Below are positions 47,455 to 57,082 of a DNA stretch of 64,000 bases, piece by piece. The number at the start of each line of letters is the position of its first letter. Positions within the stretch are counted from its first letter, which is position 1. The notes under the pieces are model-generated. The model searched no databases. It saw nothing but the letters and a program-made list of their open reading frames with translations, and was not told the DNA's origin. The DNA is taken from contig NC_083676.1 of assembly GCF_030384665.1 (NCBI RefSeq), positions 1,302,001-1,366,000 of the forward strand, written 5' to 3'. The position numbers were made by a program, and so were the translations under genes. The stretch is from Lodderomyces elongisporus (lineage: Eukaryota; Ascomycota; Pichiomycetes; Serinales; Debaryomycetaceae).

Positions 47455-49209
47455 ATGCCACCTGTGGAAATAACTTTTGCATGGCCCACGAGCCTCAATG
47501 AGATCCCCGAGTCTCTAATAAAGTTACATCATCAAGTAGAGTTATACATTCTCATTAATTATTATGCCTCAAATGACTTGTTGTGGGGATCGATCTTCCT
47601 TATACGAGACCTCACGTTTATCTACATTGTCTACTCGTACTTTACTAGAACACTCAGGCGAGTTCGTGGATATGGACCAGTTGGATCGTTAAAGAGACTA
47701 TACACCAAAACTTCAGTTGCAATTTCGTCCAGAGTTATGTCTTTACCATTCATAAGAAACAAAATCGATAAAGAATTGAATTCTACAATCAAAATGATCG
47801 AGAAGGAGTTGATGAAAAATAGTGATGATTTGCAACAATTCAAAGAATTACCTTTACATGGACTCTCGCATGATGATGTTTCGTCAGAGTTGGTCAAACT
47901 CCAGGACTTGAAACATTCCGATTGGACAAATGGTAGAGTTAGTGGCGCAGTGTACCATGGCGGTGACACATTGTTGAAATTGCAACTGGAGGCGTATCAC
48001 CAATATAGCGTTGCTAATCAGTTGCATCCGGATGTTTTTCCCGGCGTGAGGAAAATGGAGGCTGAAGTAGTTGCAATGGTTTTGGAAATTTTCAATGCAC
48101 CTGATGGCGCATGTGGGTCAACTACATCTGGTGGGACTGAGTCCTTGTTATTGACTGGATTGGCAGCTAGAGAATACGGAAGAAAATATAAGGGTATTGT
48201 CAAACCCGAAGTTATTGCACCCGTAACCATTCATGCTGGTATTGAGAAAGCCTGCTATTACTTTGGCATGAAACTCCACAAGGTTGACTTGGATCCAAAG
48301 ACTTTTCAAGTCAATTTGAGCAAAGTCAGGAAATTGATCAACAAAAACACTGTTTTGCTCTGTGGGTCTGCACCAAACTATCCACACGGTATAATTGATG
48401 ATATTGAAGGTTTGTCCAAACTAGCTGTAAAATACAAGATCCCATTGCACGTTGATGCATGTCTTGGCTCATTTATTGTTTCCTTTTTGGAGTCATCCAA
48501 AGTTCATGGCGATAAGAAGCTACCATTATTTGACTTTAGGTTACCCGGAGTCACGTCCATCTCGTGTGACACGCACAAGTATGGCTTTGCACCAAAAGGC
48601 TCATCCATTATAATGTACCGTAGTCCAAAGTTGCGTGAGTGTCAATATTACATTTCAAGTGATTGGACTGGTGGTATGTATGGTTCCCCAACCTTGGCGG
48701 GATCAAGGCCCGGTGCATTGATGGTTGGTTGCTGGGCCACTTTAGTCAATATAGGAAAAGATGGCTACAGACAAAGCTGTTTTGATATTGTGCTGACAAT
48801 GTTGAAGGTGAAAAAGGCGATTGAAAAAGACTCTACTTTATCTGAATATCTTGAAATTATCGGGAACCCTATTGGCTCCGTGGTATCTTTTAAAGTCAAA
48901 ACAAGCAAAAAGAAGGAGCTTTCTATATATGAGTTGGGCGACTTATTAACTAAAAAAGGTTGGCATTTTGCAACATTACAGAACCCGGCAGCATTACACT
49001 TTGCATTCACCAGATTAACAACCCCAGTTGTCGATGAATTAATTGATGACCTTGTTGGCTGCACGAAGGAGGCAATCGAGTTAACAAAAAAAACAGGAAA
49101 GAAACAAAGCGATACCGCCGCATTATACGGTATAGCAGGCAGTGTTCATACTGCTGGATTGGCAGATAAAATCATAGTTGCATTTTTAGATACCTTGTAT
49201 AAAACATAG
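47455..49209 (+). CDS. DPL1: Dihydrosphingosine-1-phosphate lyase
   Basis: PLP enzyme of the ER that splits phosphorylated sphingoid bases to a fatty aldehyde and phosphoethanolamine, the exit route of sphingolipid metabolism. The 584 residues have one N-terminal membrane segment (about 40-65), then a fold-type I decarboxylase-like domain: GRVSGAVYHGG (160-170), the PLP phosphate region CGSTTSGGTESLLL (220-233), HVDACLGSF (332-340), and SCDTHKYGFAPKG with the Schiff-base Lys375. GSVHTAGLADKIIVAFLD is the conserved C-terminal signature. Length equals the yeast enzyme (589). A CTG in the FDIV-TML segment fits Ser better than Leu by comparison with the family. Confidence 0.95.
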   Translation: MPPVEITFAWPTSLNEIPESLIKLHHQVELYILINYYASNDLLWGSIFLIRDLTFIYIVYSYFTRTLRRVRGYGPVGSLKRLYTKTSVAISSRVMSLPFIRNKIDKELNSTIKMIEKELMKNSDDLQQFKELPLHGLSHDDVSSELVKLQDLKHSDWTNGRVSGAVYHGGDTLLKLQLEAYHQYSVANQLHPDVFPGVRKMEAEVVAMVLEIFNAPDGACGSTTSGGTESLLLTGLAAREYGRKYKGIVKPEVIAPVTIHAGIEKACYYFGMKLHKVDLDPKTFQVNLSKVRKLINKNTVLLCGSAPNYPHGIIDDIEGLSKLAVKYKIPLHVDACLGSFIVSFLESSKVHGDKKLPLFDFRLPGVTSISCDTHKYGFAPKGSSIIMYRSPKLRECQYYISSDWTGGMYGSPTLAGSRPGALMVGCWATLVNIGKDGYRQSCFDIVLTMLKVKKAIEKDSTLSEYLEIIGNPIGSVVSFKVKTSKKKELSIYELGDLLTKKGWHFATLQNPAALHFAFTRLTTPVVDELIDDLVGCTKEAIELTKKTGKKQSDTAALYGIAGSVHTAGLADKIIVAFLDTLYKT

Positions 49210-49860
49210 AACAAAAATATTGTTGACTTTTTTTTTTTTTTCATTTTGCCTTTAAACGAATTTTTTTGGGACTTGTATCTTTATTTTTCCCCCCTTATGT
49301 ATCTGTAGCATTAGCTTGAAAAACAATATTCTTGTGGCTTAAAAAAAGTTGATGTACTCTGATAAGAGCAATGATATTTCATTTCTTTTCCTTTCTTTAA
49401 TAGACCGTGTCTTTTTATAATGAAAATCAATGTTGGTTCATGTTGATAATTGATAATCGATATTTATTGTATGATGAAGTTGTCAAGACGGATTTCAAGG
49501 TGGGGTGTGGTTTCCTATTGAGGAAGAACGCGCGTAAATTTTTATGTGCGTTTCAAGTTTTTGATAGATAAGCGAGGGCATCTATAGATAGGAATTGGAT
49601 AACATTGAAACATGAAGCTGTACAACACCGAGAACAATCACTTTTAATGGACCATATAGGTCTGCCACAAATTTTGTTTTCCTTTATCGATTAATCTGGT
49701 ATCTACCCACTTTTTAAGTCTGCATTTATAGTAATTTGTTGGTGCCTAATTTCTTTGGGACGATTTGAATAGTACCACGTCAACTCTATCGACAACAACA
49801 ACAACAACAACAATAACAACTACAACAACTACAACAACTACAACAACAACAACAACTGAC
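49210..49860. other. Intergenic upstream of the PQ-loop transporter gene
   Basis: No gene. It contains T-rich sequence after DPL1, ACGCGCGT at 49528-49535, and an (ACA/ACT)n triplet run at 49790-49857 just before the transporter ATG. Confidence 0.6.
49790..49857 (+). repeat. (ACA/ACT)n triplet repeat before the transporter ATG
   Basis: In frame with the next gene and would code polythreonine, but there is no ATG upstream in that frame, so it is taken as 5' UTR. Confidence 0.8.
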
Positions 49861-50796
49861 ATGAGAGATCTGTGCCTTGGTTGGATTTCGCATGTTTCAA
49901 GCTCATTCAGTTTTATCTCGGGGCTTAGCTGGGTATTTGCTCAACTACCGCAGATTGTGACCAATTATAAACTTAAATCGGCAGATGGTATCTCGCCATC
50001 TTTTTTACTTCTTTGGTTTCTTGGAGATTTTTTGAGTTTCACTAGCTGTTTACTTAATGATGCCACACTCAACTTTCAGCTATATTTGAGTATTTTCTTT
50101 CTTTGTAATGATATAACATTATGTTTTCAATATTATTACTATAACAGCGTTTACCCAAGGACAACTGCATTTGAAAGCTATACACCAGTTGACATTCTGC
50201 CACAACCAGTAGTAATTCACAAAGATCTGGATGAGCACGGTGAAGAAAGAGAGATACGCCAGCTTCACGAACAGCTGCTGTCCGATGAAAGTGCGCCAAG
50301 TAGCTACAATTCAACGGATGAAAATAAGTCGATAATGAAGAACCTTGCTGGTACGATTGCCGTCCACGCTGGCAGAGCAAATGCGTTTGCCAATGACGCA
50401 ATGCTTGATAAGGCCCAACTGTATACGTTAAAGGATTCCGTGGGTCTAGCACTTGCATGGGGCTGCACAATTGTGTATTGTGCTTCCAGATGCCCCCAGC
50501 TTTATAAGAACTACAAACGGAAATCGGTTGATGGTATACTGCCGCTATTATTTGGTGCTGCTCTTTTGGGGAATTTAACATATACATTATCAATATTGAC
50601 AAGTTGCTCCTTTATCTTTGGTGATGACCGAAGTGAATTTTTTTACAAAGAGTTGCCGTATATATTGGGAAGCTCGGGAACAATCTTGTTTGACTTGGCT
50701 TACTTTTACCAAAAGCGGTTGTACAATAATAGCAAGAAGCAGACTAATACTTTTAGATTACAGCCGTGGAGCGATATAGAAAGCAATAGTGCGTAA
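49861..50796 (+). CDS. PQ-loop vacuolar amino acid transporter (YPQ family)
   Basis: Probable exporter or exchanger of basic amino acids in the vacuolar membrane, like yeast Ypq1-3. From the first ATG at 49861 it has 311 residues and seven predicted membrane segments. The two PQ-loop repeats are plain: WVFAQLPQIVTNYKLKSADG near residue 30 and SRCPQLYKNYKRKSVDGILP near residue 215, each followed by a helix with GD/GN. The loop between the repeats is hydrophilic. Which YPQ paralogue it is cannot be told. Upstream codons are open only from a TTG through a Thr-coding triplet repeat and are excluded. Confidence 0.85.
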   Translation: MRDLCLGWISHVSSSFSFISGLSWVFAQLPQIVTNYKLKSADGISPSFLLLWFLGDFLSFTSCLLNDATLNFQLYLSIFFLCNDITLCFQYYYYNSVYPRTTAFESYTPVDILPQPVVIHKDLDEHGEEREIRQLHEQLLSDESAPSSYNSTDENKSIMKNLAGTIAVHAGRANAFANDAMLDKAQLYTLKDSVGLALAWGCTIVYCASRCPQLYKNYKRKSVDGILPLLFGAALLGNLTYTLSILTSCSFIFGDDRSEFFYKELPYILGSSGTILFDLAYFYQKRLYNNSKKQTNTFRLQPWSDIESNSA

Positions 50797-51203
50797 TTAG
50801 TCTAAATCTAAAAGTTCCTTTGATATTAATGCCATCTGTAGAGTGAATCCTAGAAAGAAAAAAAAAAATTAACAAAAACAAAAAAAAAAGAAATTGTATA
50901 ATATCTATTGCAATTATTGGTGTGAAACTTTGAAATATCTATTCTTCGGTATATATGTTTCTGCGTAAATGGACTTTTAGGCTCTGTCCTTGGTATAAAA
51001 TGTTAATGTGGGACTTTAGATCACCATTTTTTTGCGCGCTTCCAAAAACATTGCAAAAATCGGTACAATATTCTAAATTTTCCCTCTCTCTTCTTTTCTT
51101 CTTTATTTTTTTTTTTTTTTTTTCATTTTTTCCTTATGGAAAATAGATTTGAGAATAAAGAAAGTTACCAAAACCAAACTTGAACGACATACGATAAACA
51201 AGA
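50797..51203. other. Intergenic between the PQ-loop gene and the mitochondrial-type gene
   Basis: Nothing beyond A-rich and T-rich runs (50850-50890, 51105-51125); no gene seen. Confidence 0.6.
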
Positions 51204-53504
51204 ATGTTGCATTATATTGCAAATAAACATGGCGTTTGCTTTCGATGTATAGCAAAAGTGCGAAAAGGTTATACTTATGCAACACTTAGCCCGACCCAAT
51301 CTAATGTGGGAGACAAAGTCTCCTCATTTTCTTTTTCAATGCCTCCCAAACAATTATCAAGCTTTGCCAATAGCACACTGCCGTTGGAACAATTAAAACG
51401 CTCTAAACAACCTAAACTCGAAGAGAAAATTAATCGAACAATGTTGAAGCATGGAAAGAAAAAGGTGGCGCGAGGTGAACATTATTTAACTGTTTCTCAA
51501 GATACATATCCGCATCCATTTACAACCATGGGTAAGGAAGAGGTTCTGAGTTTGACGTATAAAGAATTATTATACCTAAACACATTTCAATTTCAATCAG
51601 TCGAAGAACGTAAAAAAGTATGCAACAGTTTGGCCAGCTTTATAGGTGACGAGCTTCTCGCTAATACGAAACTAGCGAGTCGTATATACACATCAGTACA
51701 AAAAGACGATATGAAACTTGAAATTACAAGCCAGCTACTAGATCGTTTTGCCAAAGATAGCTTCTCGACTTCAATTATTCAATTTATGGCACAGTCTACT
51801 CACAGTGATACAAGAGAATTATTTTGCAAAAATATTAAAGCTATCGTGGAAGAGAAGAGTACAGTACTATCCAACACCGATGCAAAATCAAGATATTTGA
51901 TGTCCTATTTATATAAACTTGCACAGACCCAAGTCATCAACGAAAAAACTATCTATATTGGGAATGATTTGTTTTCGAAAATTCTTCAGCTAGTTCCATC
52001 GAGTCAATATGGTGATTTGTATTCATATATGGTGCACATTAATGTGCGACCCCAGAACTCAGAACTCATTGATAAACTTCGTAAAATCTTGCTTAAAGGC
52101 ACGGAAAGATCCAGATTTATAGCTAGGACCGGGTTTCTTCACCCCGTGTGGCATGACTTGAATAAAACCTCATTTAGTGAATTGCACTCTGCACGTGTGA
52201 TTGAACATTTTGATATGAAGGAATTCCTTCGAAACACGTTTAGTTTTGTCAACAGGAAAGAGCACACATTGTCAATTTGGTCATTGAAATGTATGGAAGC
52301 CAAGTTTGAAAAATTGTGTGCAGCCGAAACTTCCAATCGTATGATGCGCCAACACCTTTCCTATATGCTTGTAACTGCTTTCCATGTGGTAACTGAGCTT
52401 AAAGATGTGAAAAGTGGGTTGCCGATTTTGCAGTATATGACTACCAACAATATTGGGGTAACGTTTAGTCGATACCATACCATTTTGAGAAAATTAAGAA
52501 GATCACTGTTATACGACGAGTTTTCAACAGTATTGAATGGTATGGATCTAAAACTGCTCACTCGCGAGGAGAAACTAATTGTTGCTGAGGAGATTTTGAG
52601 GTTAATCAAGCGCAGGTATCCTACTTCGCCAAAAGTCTTACTTGGATACGTTGGTGCAATGTTTGGCAAATGTGAATCTGGAACAACATTGGATGTTTTG
52701 AATGAAATGGGGTTGCTTAGTTGGCCATACGAAAAAACGCATTATTCGAAAATTTCTTCGACTAATGTGGTTGAATTGGCCAATGTGGATGAAGCTTTAG
52801 GAGGGCTCGACTTGAATTGTACAACATTAGGTCATTTATACGAAGTTGTTTTTAGATCATTGAAGGAGCACACTGGATACCAATTGGATGCATCCATCTT
52901 GATGAAATACTATCTTTTATTTGAAAAATGTCTCACGAATCACCCACAAATAAATTTTTCTGACCGCCCAATCACCGTATTTATTGACCACCTTATACGC
53001 GCACAAGACCCATTATCGGAACTGTATAAAATTTCTAAACTAAACTACAATTGCGTGAAGCGGGTATTTGAATTTTATTCCAACTTCAGCATCAACCTCA
53101 AATCAGAACATATTGACTGCCGAAATTTTGAAAAATTGATCGAAACTGCCATTTTTCAGTTTTCCGATTTGTCATTTGCAACAAAAGTGATTCAATACCT
53201 GTCGCTGAAGGGCAAATTGAGCTTCAAACAAATTTATCCCTTTGTTAGTTACTATTTCGAAAATGGCAACATGGAGGAGACAAAGAAATGGTTTCAAATA
53301 CTAAATGATGGAGGATATAGTGCCACATCTAGACACATTAAGAGTTTGATCCATATAAGCCAATCATTGGGCACAGAAAGTGTGTTTGGACAACATTATA
53401 AGTCTCTGCATTTTTCCAAAAAGCGCGCCAATCGAAGGCTTTTGGAAACATTTGAGTTACAATCCGTACCTGTATCATTTGCAGAGGAGCCGGATATAGA
53501 ATGA
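51204..53504 (+). CDS. Probable mitochondrial helical-repeat protein, unrecognised
   Basis: I do not recognise this 766-residue protein with certainty. The N-terminus (MLHYIANKHGVCFRCIAKVRKGYTYATLS) is basic, hydroxylated and free of acidic residues, as in mitochondrial presequences. The rest is almost wholly alpha-helical with a regular pattern of 30-40 residue units (for example LPILQYMTTNNIGVTFSRYH, a PPR-like A helix and turn), resembling the fast-evolving fungal PPR proteins that act on mitochondrial RNA (Ccm1, Aep and Pet factors). Basic, no membrane segment, no known catalytic motif. A role in mitochondrial RNA stability or translation is inference. An internal Met (about residue 46) could serve as a later start but would lose the presequence. 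Confidence 0.7.
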   Translation: MLHYIANKHGVCFRCIAKVRKGYTYATLSPTQSNVGDKVSSFSFSMPPKQLSSFANSTLPLEQLKRSKQPKLEEKINRTMLKHGKKKVARGEHYLTVSQDTYPHPFTTMGKEEVLSLTYKELLYLNTFQFQSVEERKKVCNSLASFIGDELLANTKLASRIYTSVQKDDMKLEITSQLLDRFAKDSFSTSIIQFMAQSTHSDTRELFCKNIKAIVEEKSTVLSNTDAKSRYLMSYLYKLAQTQVINEKTIYIGNDLFSKILQLVPSSQYGDLYSYMVHINVRPQNSELIDKLRKILLKGTERSRFIARTGFLHPVWHDLNKTSFSELHSARVIEHFDMKEFLRNTFSFVNRKEHTLSIWSLKCMEAKFEKLCAAETSNRMMRQHLSYMLVTAFHVVTELKDVKSGLPILQYMTTNNIGVTFSRYHTILRKLRRSLLYDEFSTVLNGMDLKLLTREEKLIVAEEILRLIKRRYPTSPKVLLGYVGAMFGKCESGTTLDVLNEMGLLSWPYEKTHYSKISSTNVVELANVDEALGGLDLNCTTLGHLYEVVFRSLKEHTGYQLDASILMKYYLLFEKCLTNHPQINFSDRPITVFIDHLIRAQDPLSELYKISKLNYNCVKRVFEFYSNFSINLKSEHIDCRNFEKLIETAIFQFSDLSFATKVIQYLSLKGKLSFKQIYPFVSYYFENGNMEETKKWFQILNDGGYSATSRHIKSLIHISQSLGTESVFGQHYKSLHFSKKRANRRLLETFELQSVPVSFAEEPDIE

Positions 53505-53970
53505 AACAAAAAAGGCAGTAAGGAATATGAAGAAAACCATTTTGAATGGACTCTCTATAGCGCCAATAGTTGAAGAGTTACATGTGTATAATTTTATGTT
53601 TCTCGTGACTGCAATATGCTTTTATTTTTTTTATGTTTTTTTTATCTTTATTTTTTTTTTTTTTTGATTTTGTGAAACTTTTTTTGCGCTCTCTCATCCC
53701 GCCATACTATTCTTCCTTTGTTTACATTTACAATGTTTTAAGTATGATTATCGCTATAGTCTCTTTTCGCACTTTTTCTTTCCTCCTTCTCTAGAATATC
53801 TAATTTCATAACAAACAAAACGAAAGGAACGAAAACTAATATATTACATTTGCCTAAACCTTGAAATTCACTTTATCATCAGCTTAAAGTTAGTTTAGGA
53901 TTGCTTTATCATTGATTGCAATTAGGGTTGATAACAACTCTTGAAATTAACCTACCTTATCCACTATCAC
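53505..53970. other. Intergenic upstream of ASE1
   Basis: T-rich runs at 53622-53665 and an A-rich stretch; no gene or clear site seen. Confidence 0.6.
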
Positions 53971-56868
53971 ATGGAACTGAATCTTCACAACCACATATCC
54001 TTTATTCAAAGTGCAATTAAACCAACAACCACAGCAGGCTTAGACACATTTACCAAATCACAAATGGAGTTTGAGCACTCACTACATAGCACACCAAAGC
54101 AATCAGTTTCTGATATTGACAACAACATCAAAACGAAGAGCAGCAGGAACCATTATGAACTGCGACATACACCAATCAAACAACACGACCCATCATCCTT
54201 TCAAAAGCAGGCTCTGCTGCCGACATTTATATCGGAACATGAAATGCCAACCGATGATGACTTGATGCACAATTTGGGTGCTATTGAAAGCAATGTCAGT
54301 GAAGCTTTGAACGAGTTGAGCTCCACATATAAGACCATTGGCTACTCTTCTCGCGAGATTGCCTCGAAAAAGACAGAAATATTTACTGCGATACATACCA
54401 CAATCAATAATTTTGCCGAGAGCTTGCAACGAGAACAAACCACAATTGAAAATGAATGTGAATGGCTACGGCAGCAAATATTGATAATATTGGCTATGAT
54501 AAATGATCAAAAAGGTGATAAATCGCTAAACTTACTACAAAGGGGACTTGTGTTTGCCAATGAAGAACAATACTCCGATGGATACAAGCAAGACATTTTA
54601 ACAAAATTATCCAATTCAAATTATTTTTTACCTGTTTCAAAGGAAGAGAAAGGACATGATGATGGACAAGAGTTGACTATTGAACAGCAGTATGACTACA
54701 TGACTCAGAATATACCCAAATTGACCTTGATTGAACAACGTTCCCAATTAAATGACGTATTTATTGCCGTATTGAAATTATTTGTAGCAAAATTCAAGAA
54801 GTTCAATGCTTTAAATATGGAGTATGCAAATTATACCGATATTATGGGCGATGGTGAGTTGGAACTTATGGGAGATATGCACGACTCAATACCGTCTAAA
54901 AGAGATGCCGAAATGCACTATTCGGTAATTACTGAGTTTGAAGAGCAAGTGAAAATTGCTATGCCCGCTAAAAGTGCTACTGGACCCAGTTCTGCAAATC
55001 TTTTTATTTTAGCGAGCCCTCATAAATCTCATCATCTCCAACAACATCAACAACAACAACAACAACAATCTCTGGCACATGAGGATAGCTTGGAGATTGA
55101 TAATTCACGTATTGACCGACTAAGAGAGCTAAACTACCAATTGGTGCGCATCATTAGAAGCTTGAAGATAACTAAAATCTCAAATGAACTTATGCTAAAT
55201 TTAAAGGAACATACTGAGACTATAAGAGAACTTATTGAGCAACGCAAAGCTTTGATGCAAAGTCTAGCACAAACATCACTCGATTGTCTCAACTTACTAC
55301 AATTGTCTGATGATCAGTTTGTTGGTCTTCAAAAATCTCACATTTCGTCACCACTACCTTCTCATTTACCAATTACTGTACAAGGTCTTCGATCAATAAC
55401 CAAGAATCCACAATCTTATGGCATGCATACTGACCAAGTCCGGTACTTGGAGAAAATCGAAGATTTTTTGAAAGAAAAGTTAGATCACAGACAGAAGCAA
55501 TGGACGATGTATTCTGAAAAGTGCTCAAGGTTGTGGGAGAAGTTGGGTGAAACCCAGGAATATATTGATGAATTCATACAGAGAAATAATTCTCTATCTG
55601 AATATGCTATGCGTAACTTTGCACTAGAGCTTAATAGATTGATGATCCAAAGGTCAGAGTACATTGAAACTTTTATCACCGATGCACGAAAAGAAATTGA
55701 TCAACTTTGGGACAAAATGTTTTATTCACAAGAGATGCGCATGGAATTTCAATTTTATTCATATGATGCTGATTTAGATGATACAGATAAGGAAACAGTA
55801 CTCAACTGTCATGAAGAAGAAATCGTGAAGCTTAAACAAGAATATGATAGTAAGGCGTCGGTTTTTAAGCTTTACAACGAGTTGGGTGATTTGATCAAAG
55901 ATCAGAAATTCTTACAGGAAAGTTCGAAAAATAGTTCAAGACTATTGGACAAGAACTCGTGTAAGATTTTGCTCAATGAGGAGAAATTGCGGAAAAAAAT
56001 TAACAAAAACATGCCCACAGTCATTGCATCCTTGAAACAAGCTATAAGTTCGTACAATCGTTCAGCATCGCTCAATGGAAGCAAACCGTTGATGATGAAC
56101 GGAAAGGATTTCTTTGAAGAGATTTTACTTATTGAATCAGAGCAGCAAAGGTCGGGTGTACGGATGCGACCAAGAACATCGGCATCACCTCAAAAACGAG
56201 TAAGTTCTGCTCGTAATTCACCGGAAAAGCGCAACAATTCAAATCAATTTAGAGTACCTTCAAATACAAGATTAAGAATCAACAAATCACCGGTTTACTC
56301 AAGACCGCCTTCATATAGTCAAACTAAACTTCAAAATCTTAATCAAAACCAGAACCAGAACCAGAACCAAAACCAAAACCAACGCCGAAGTCCAAGCAAT
56401 GACAAAAATCATATTTCAATTCTGAATCAAAATCAAAATCAAAATCAAAATCAATCTACAACTCAAAGCCGTGCATCTTCAGGAGCAACTACTAGGCATT
56501 TCAGCAACCCATTGAAAAACCTGATAATCAATTCTTCTTCAATAACTATGCTGCTTAGTCCTGAAAAGAGTAGCAGGTCAAATTCACAATTTGGCTCGCC
56601 GCCTATCAAGGACATTGGACAACCTTTACGGTCGCCTTTAAAAATAAGAGACCTTAACAGCAAACCTCCAGGTTTAAAGCCTGATTACTCGCCTGGTTTG
56701 AAATCCGAAACCACGTTGCATTTCCAACCCACCACTATTCAATCTCATTTTTTTGAGCAGAATCAATCTAATGTTACGAGCAGCAACGTGAACGACTCAT
56801 CGACACTCATAGGCGACGACTACAATAATTGGCGAGAGGAAAAAATCCGTGAACTTCGAGAAATGTAA
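53971..56868 (+). CDS. ASE1: Microtubule-bundling protein Ase1 (MAP65/PRC1 family)
   Basis: Crosslinks antiparallel microtubules at the spindle midzone during anaphase. From the first ATG at 53971 it has 965 residues. The N-terminal rod is coiled coil (LGAIESNVSEALNELSSTYK onward), and the spectrin-like microtubule-binding region includes RQKQWTMYSEKCSRLWEKLG, YIDEFIQRNNSLSEYAMRNF and IDQLWDKMFYSQEMRMEF, typical of MAP65. The C-terminal 270 residues are disordered and basic, with several S-P-x-K motifs and two Asn-Gln repeat blocks (56341-56386 and 56427-56454). A glutamine/His insert sits in the rod (55036-55070). A later ATG at 54064 is an alternative start; the conserved region begins after it, so the true start is uncertain. 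Confidence 0.88.
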   Translation: MELNLHNHISFIQSAIKPTTTAGLDTFTKSQMEFEHSLHSTPKQSVSDIDNNIKTKSSRNHYELRHTPIKQHDPSSFQKQALLPTFISEHEMPTDDDLMHNLGAIESNVSEALNELSSTYKTIGYSSREIASKKTEIFTAIHTTINNFAESLQREQTTIENECEWLRQQILIILAMINDQKGDKSLNLLQRGLVFANEEQYSDGYKQDILTKLSNSNYFLPVSKEEKGHDDGQELTIEQQYDYMTQNIPKLTLIEQRSQLNDVFIAVLKLFVAKFKKFNALNMEYANYTDIMGDGELELMGDMHDSIPSKRDAEMHYSVITEFEEQVKIAMPAKSATGPSSANLFILASPHKSHHLQQHQQQQQQQSLAHEDSLEIDNSRIDRLRELNYQLVRIIRSLKITKISNELMLNLKEHTETIRELIEQRKALMQSLAQTSLDCLNLLQLSDDQFVGLQKSHISSPLPSHLPITVQGLRSITKNPQSYGMHTDQVRYLEKIEDFLKEKLDHRQKQWTMYSEKCSRLWEKLGETQEYIDEFIQRNNSLSEYAMRNFALELNRLMIQRSEYIETFITDARKEIDQLWDKMFYSQEMRMEFQFYSYDADLDDTDKETVLNCHEEEIVKLKQEYDSKASVFKLYNELGDLIKDQKFLQESSKNSSRLLDKNSCKILLNEEKLRKKINKNMPTVIASLKQAISSYNRSASLNGSKPLMMNGKDFFEEILLIESEQQRSGVRMRPRTSASPQKRVSSARNSPEKRNNSNQFRVPSNTRLRINKSPVYSRPPSYSQTKLQNLNQNQNQNQNQNQNQRRSPSNDKNHISILNQNQNQNQNQSTTQSRASSGATTRHFSNPLKNLIINSSSITMLLSPEKSSRSNSQFGSPPIKDIGQPLRSPLKIRDLNSKPPGLKPDYSPGLKSETTLHFQPTTIQSHFFEQNQSNVTSSNVNDSSTLIGDDYNNWREEKIRELREM

Positions 56869-57082
56869 ACATGCTCAATGATGTATAATTAGCCATTTTC
56901 GTATCGGAATGAAAAAAATAAAATGAGAAAAAATCTTATTGGCATGGCATCTTTATAATTAGTAATTAAATAGGACATTTTATGATGATAATGACCCCGT
57001 TGAATTGTTTGGCTATATTTTTTTAAACTGATTGTTTTTTGCTGACAGCTACACAGAATAGCGCTGGAACCAAAAAAACAAT
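56869..57082. other. Convergent 3' region ASE1 / HAL3
   Basis: 214 bases with no gene; AT-rich. Confidence 0.6.

Noticed and set aside
49765..49860. Polythreonine extension of the PQ-loop transporter
   Set aside because: It begins at TTG and is coded by an ACA/ACT repeat; the first ATG at 49861 directly precedes the membrane domain.
53941..53970. Ten-codon upstream extension of ASE1
   Set aside because: It starts at TTG; the ATG at 53971 is preferred.
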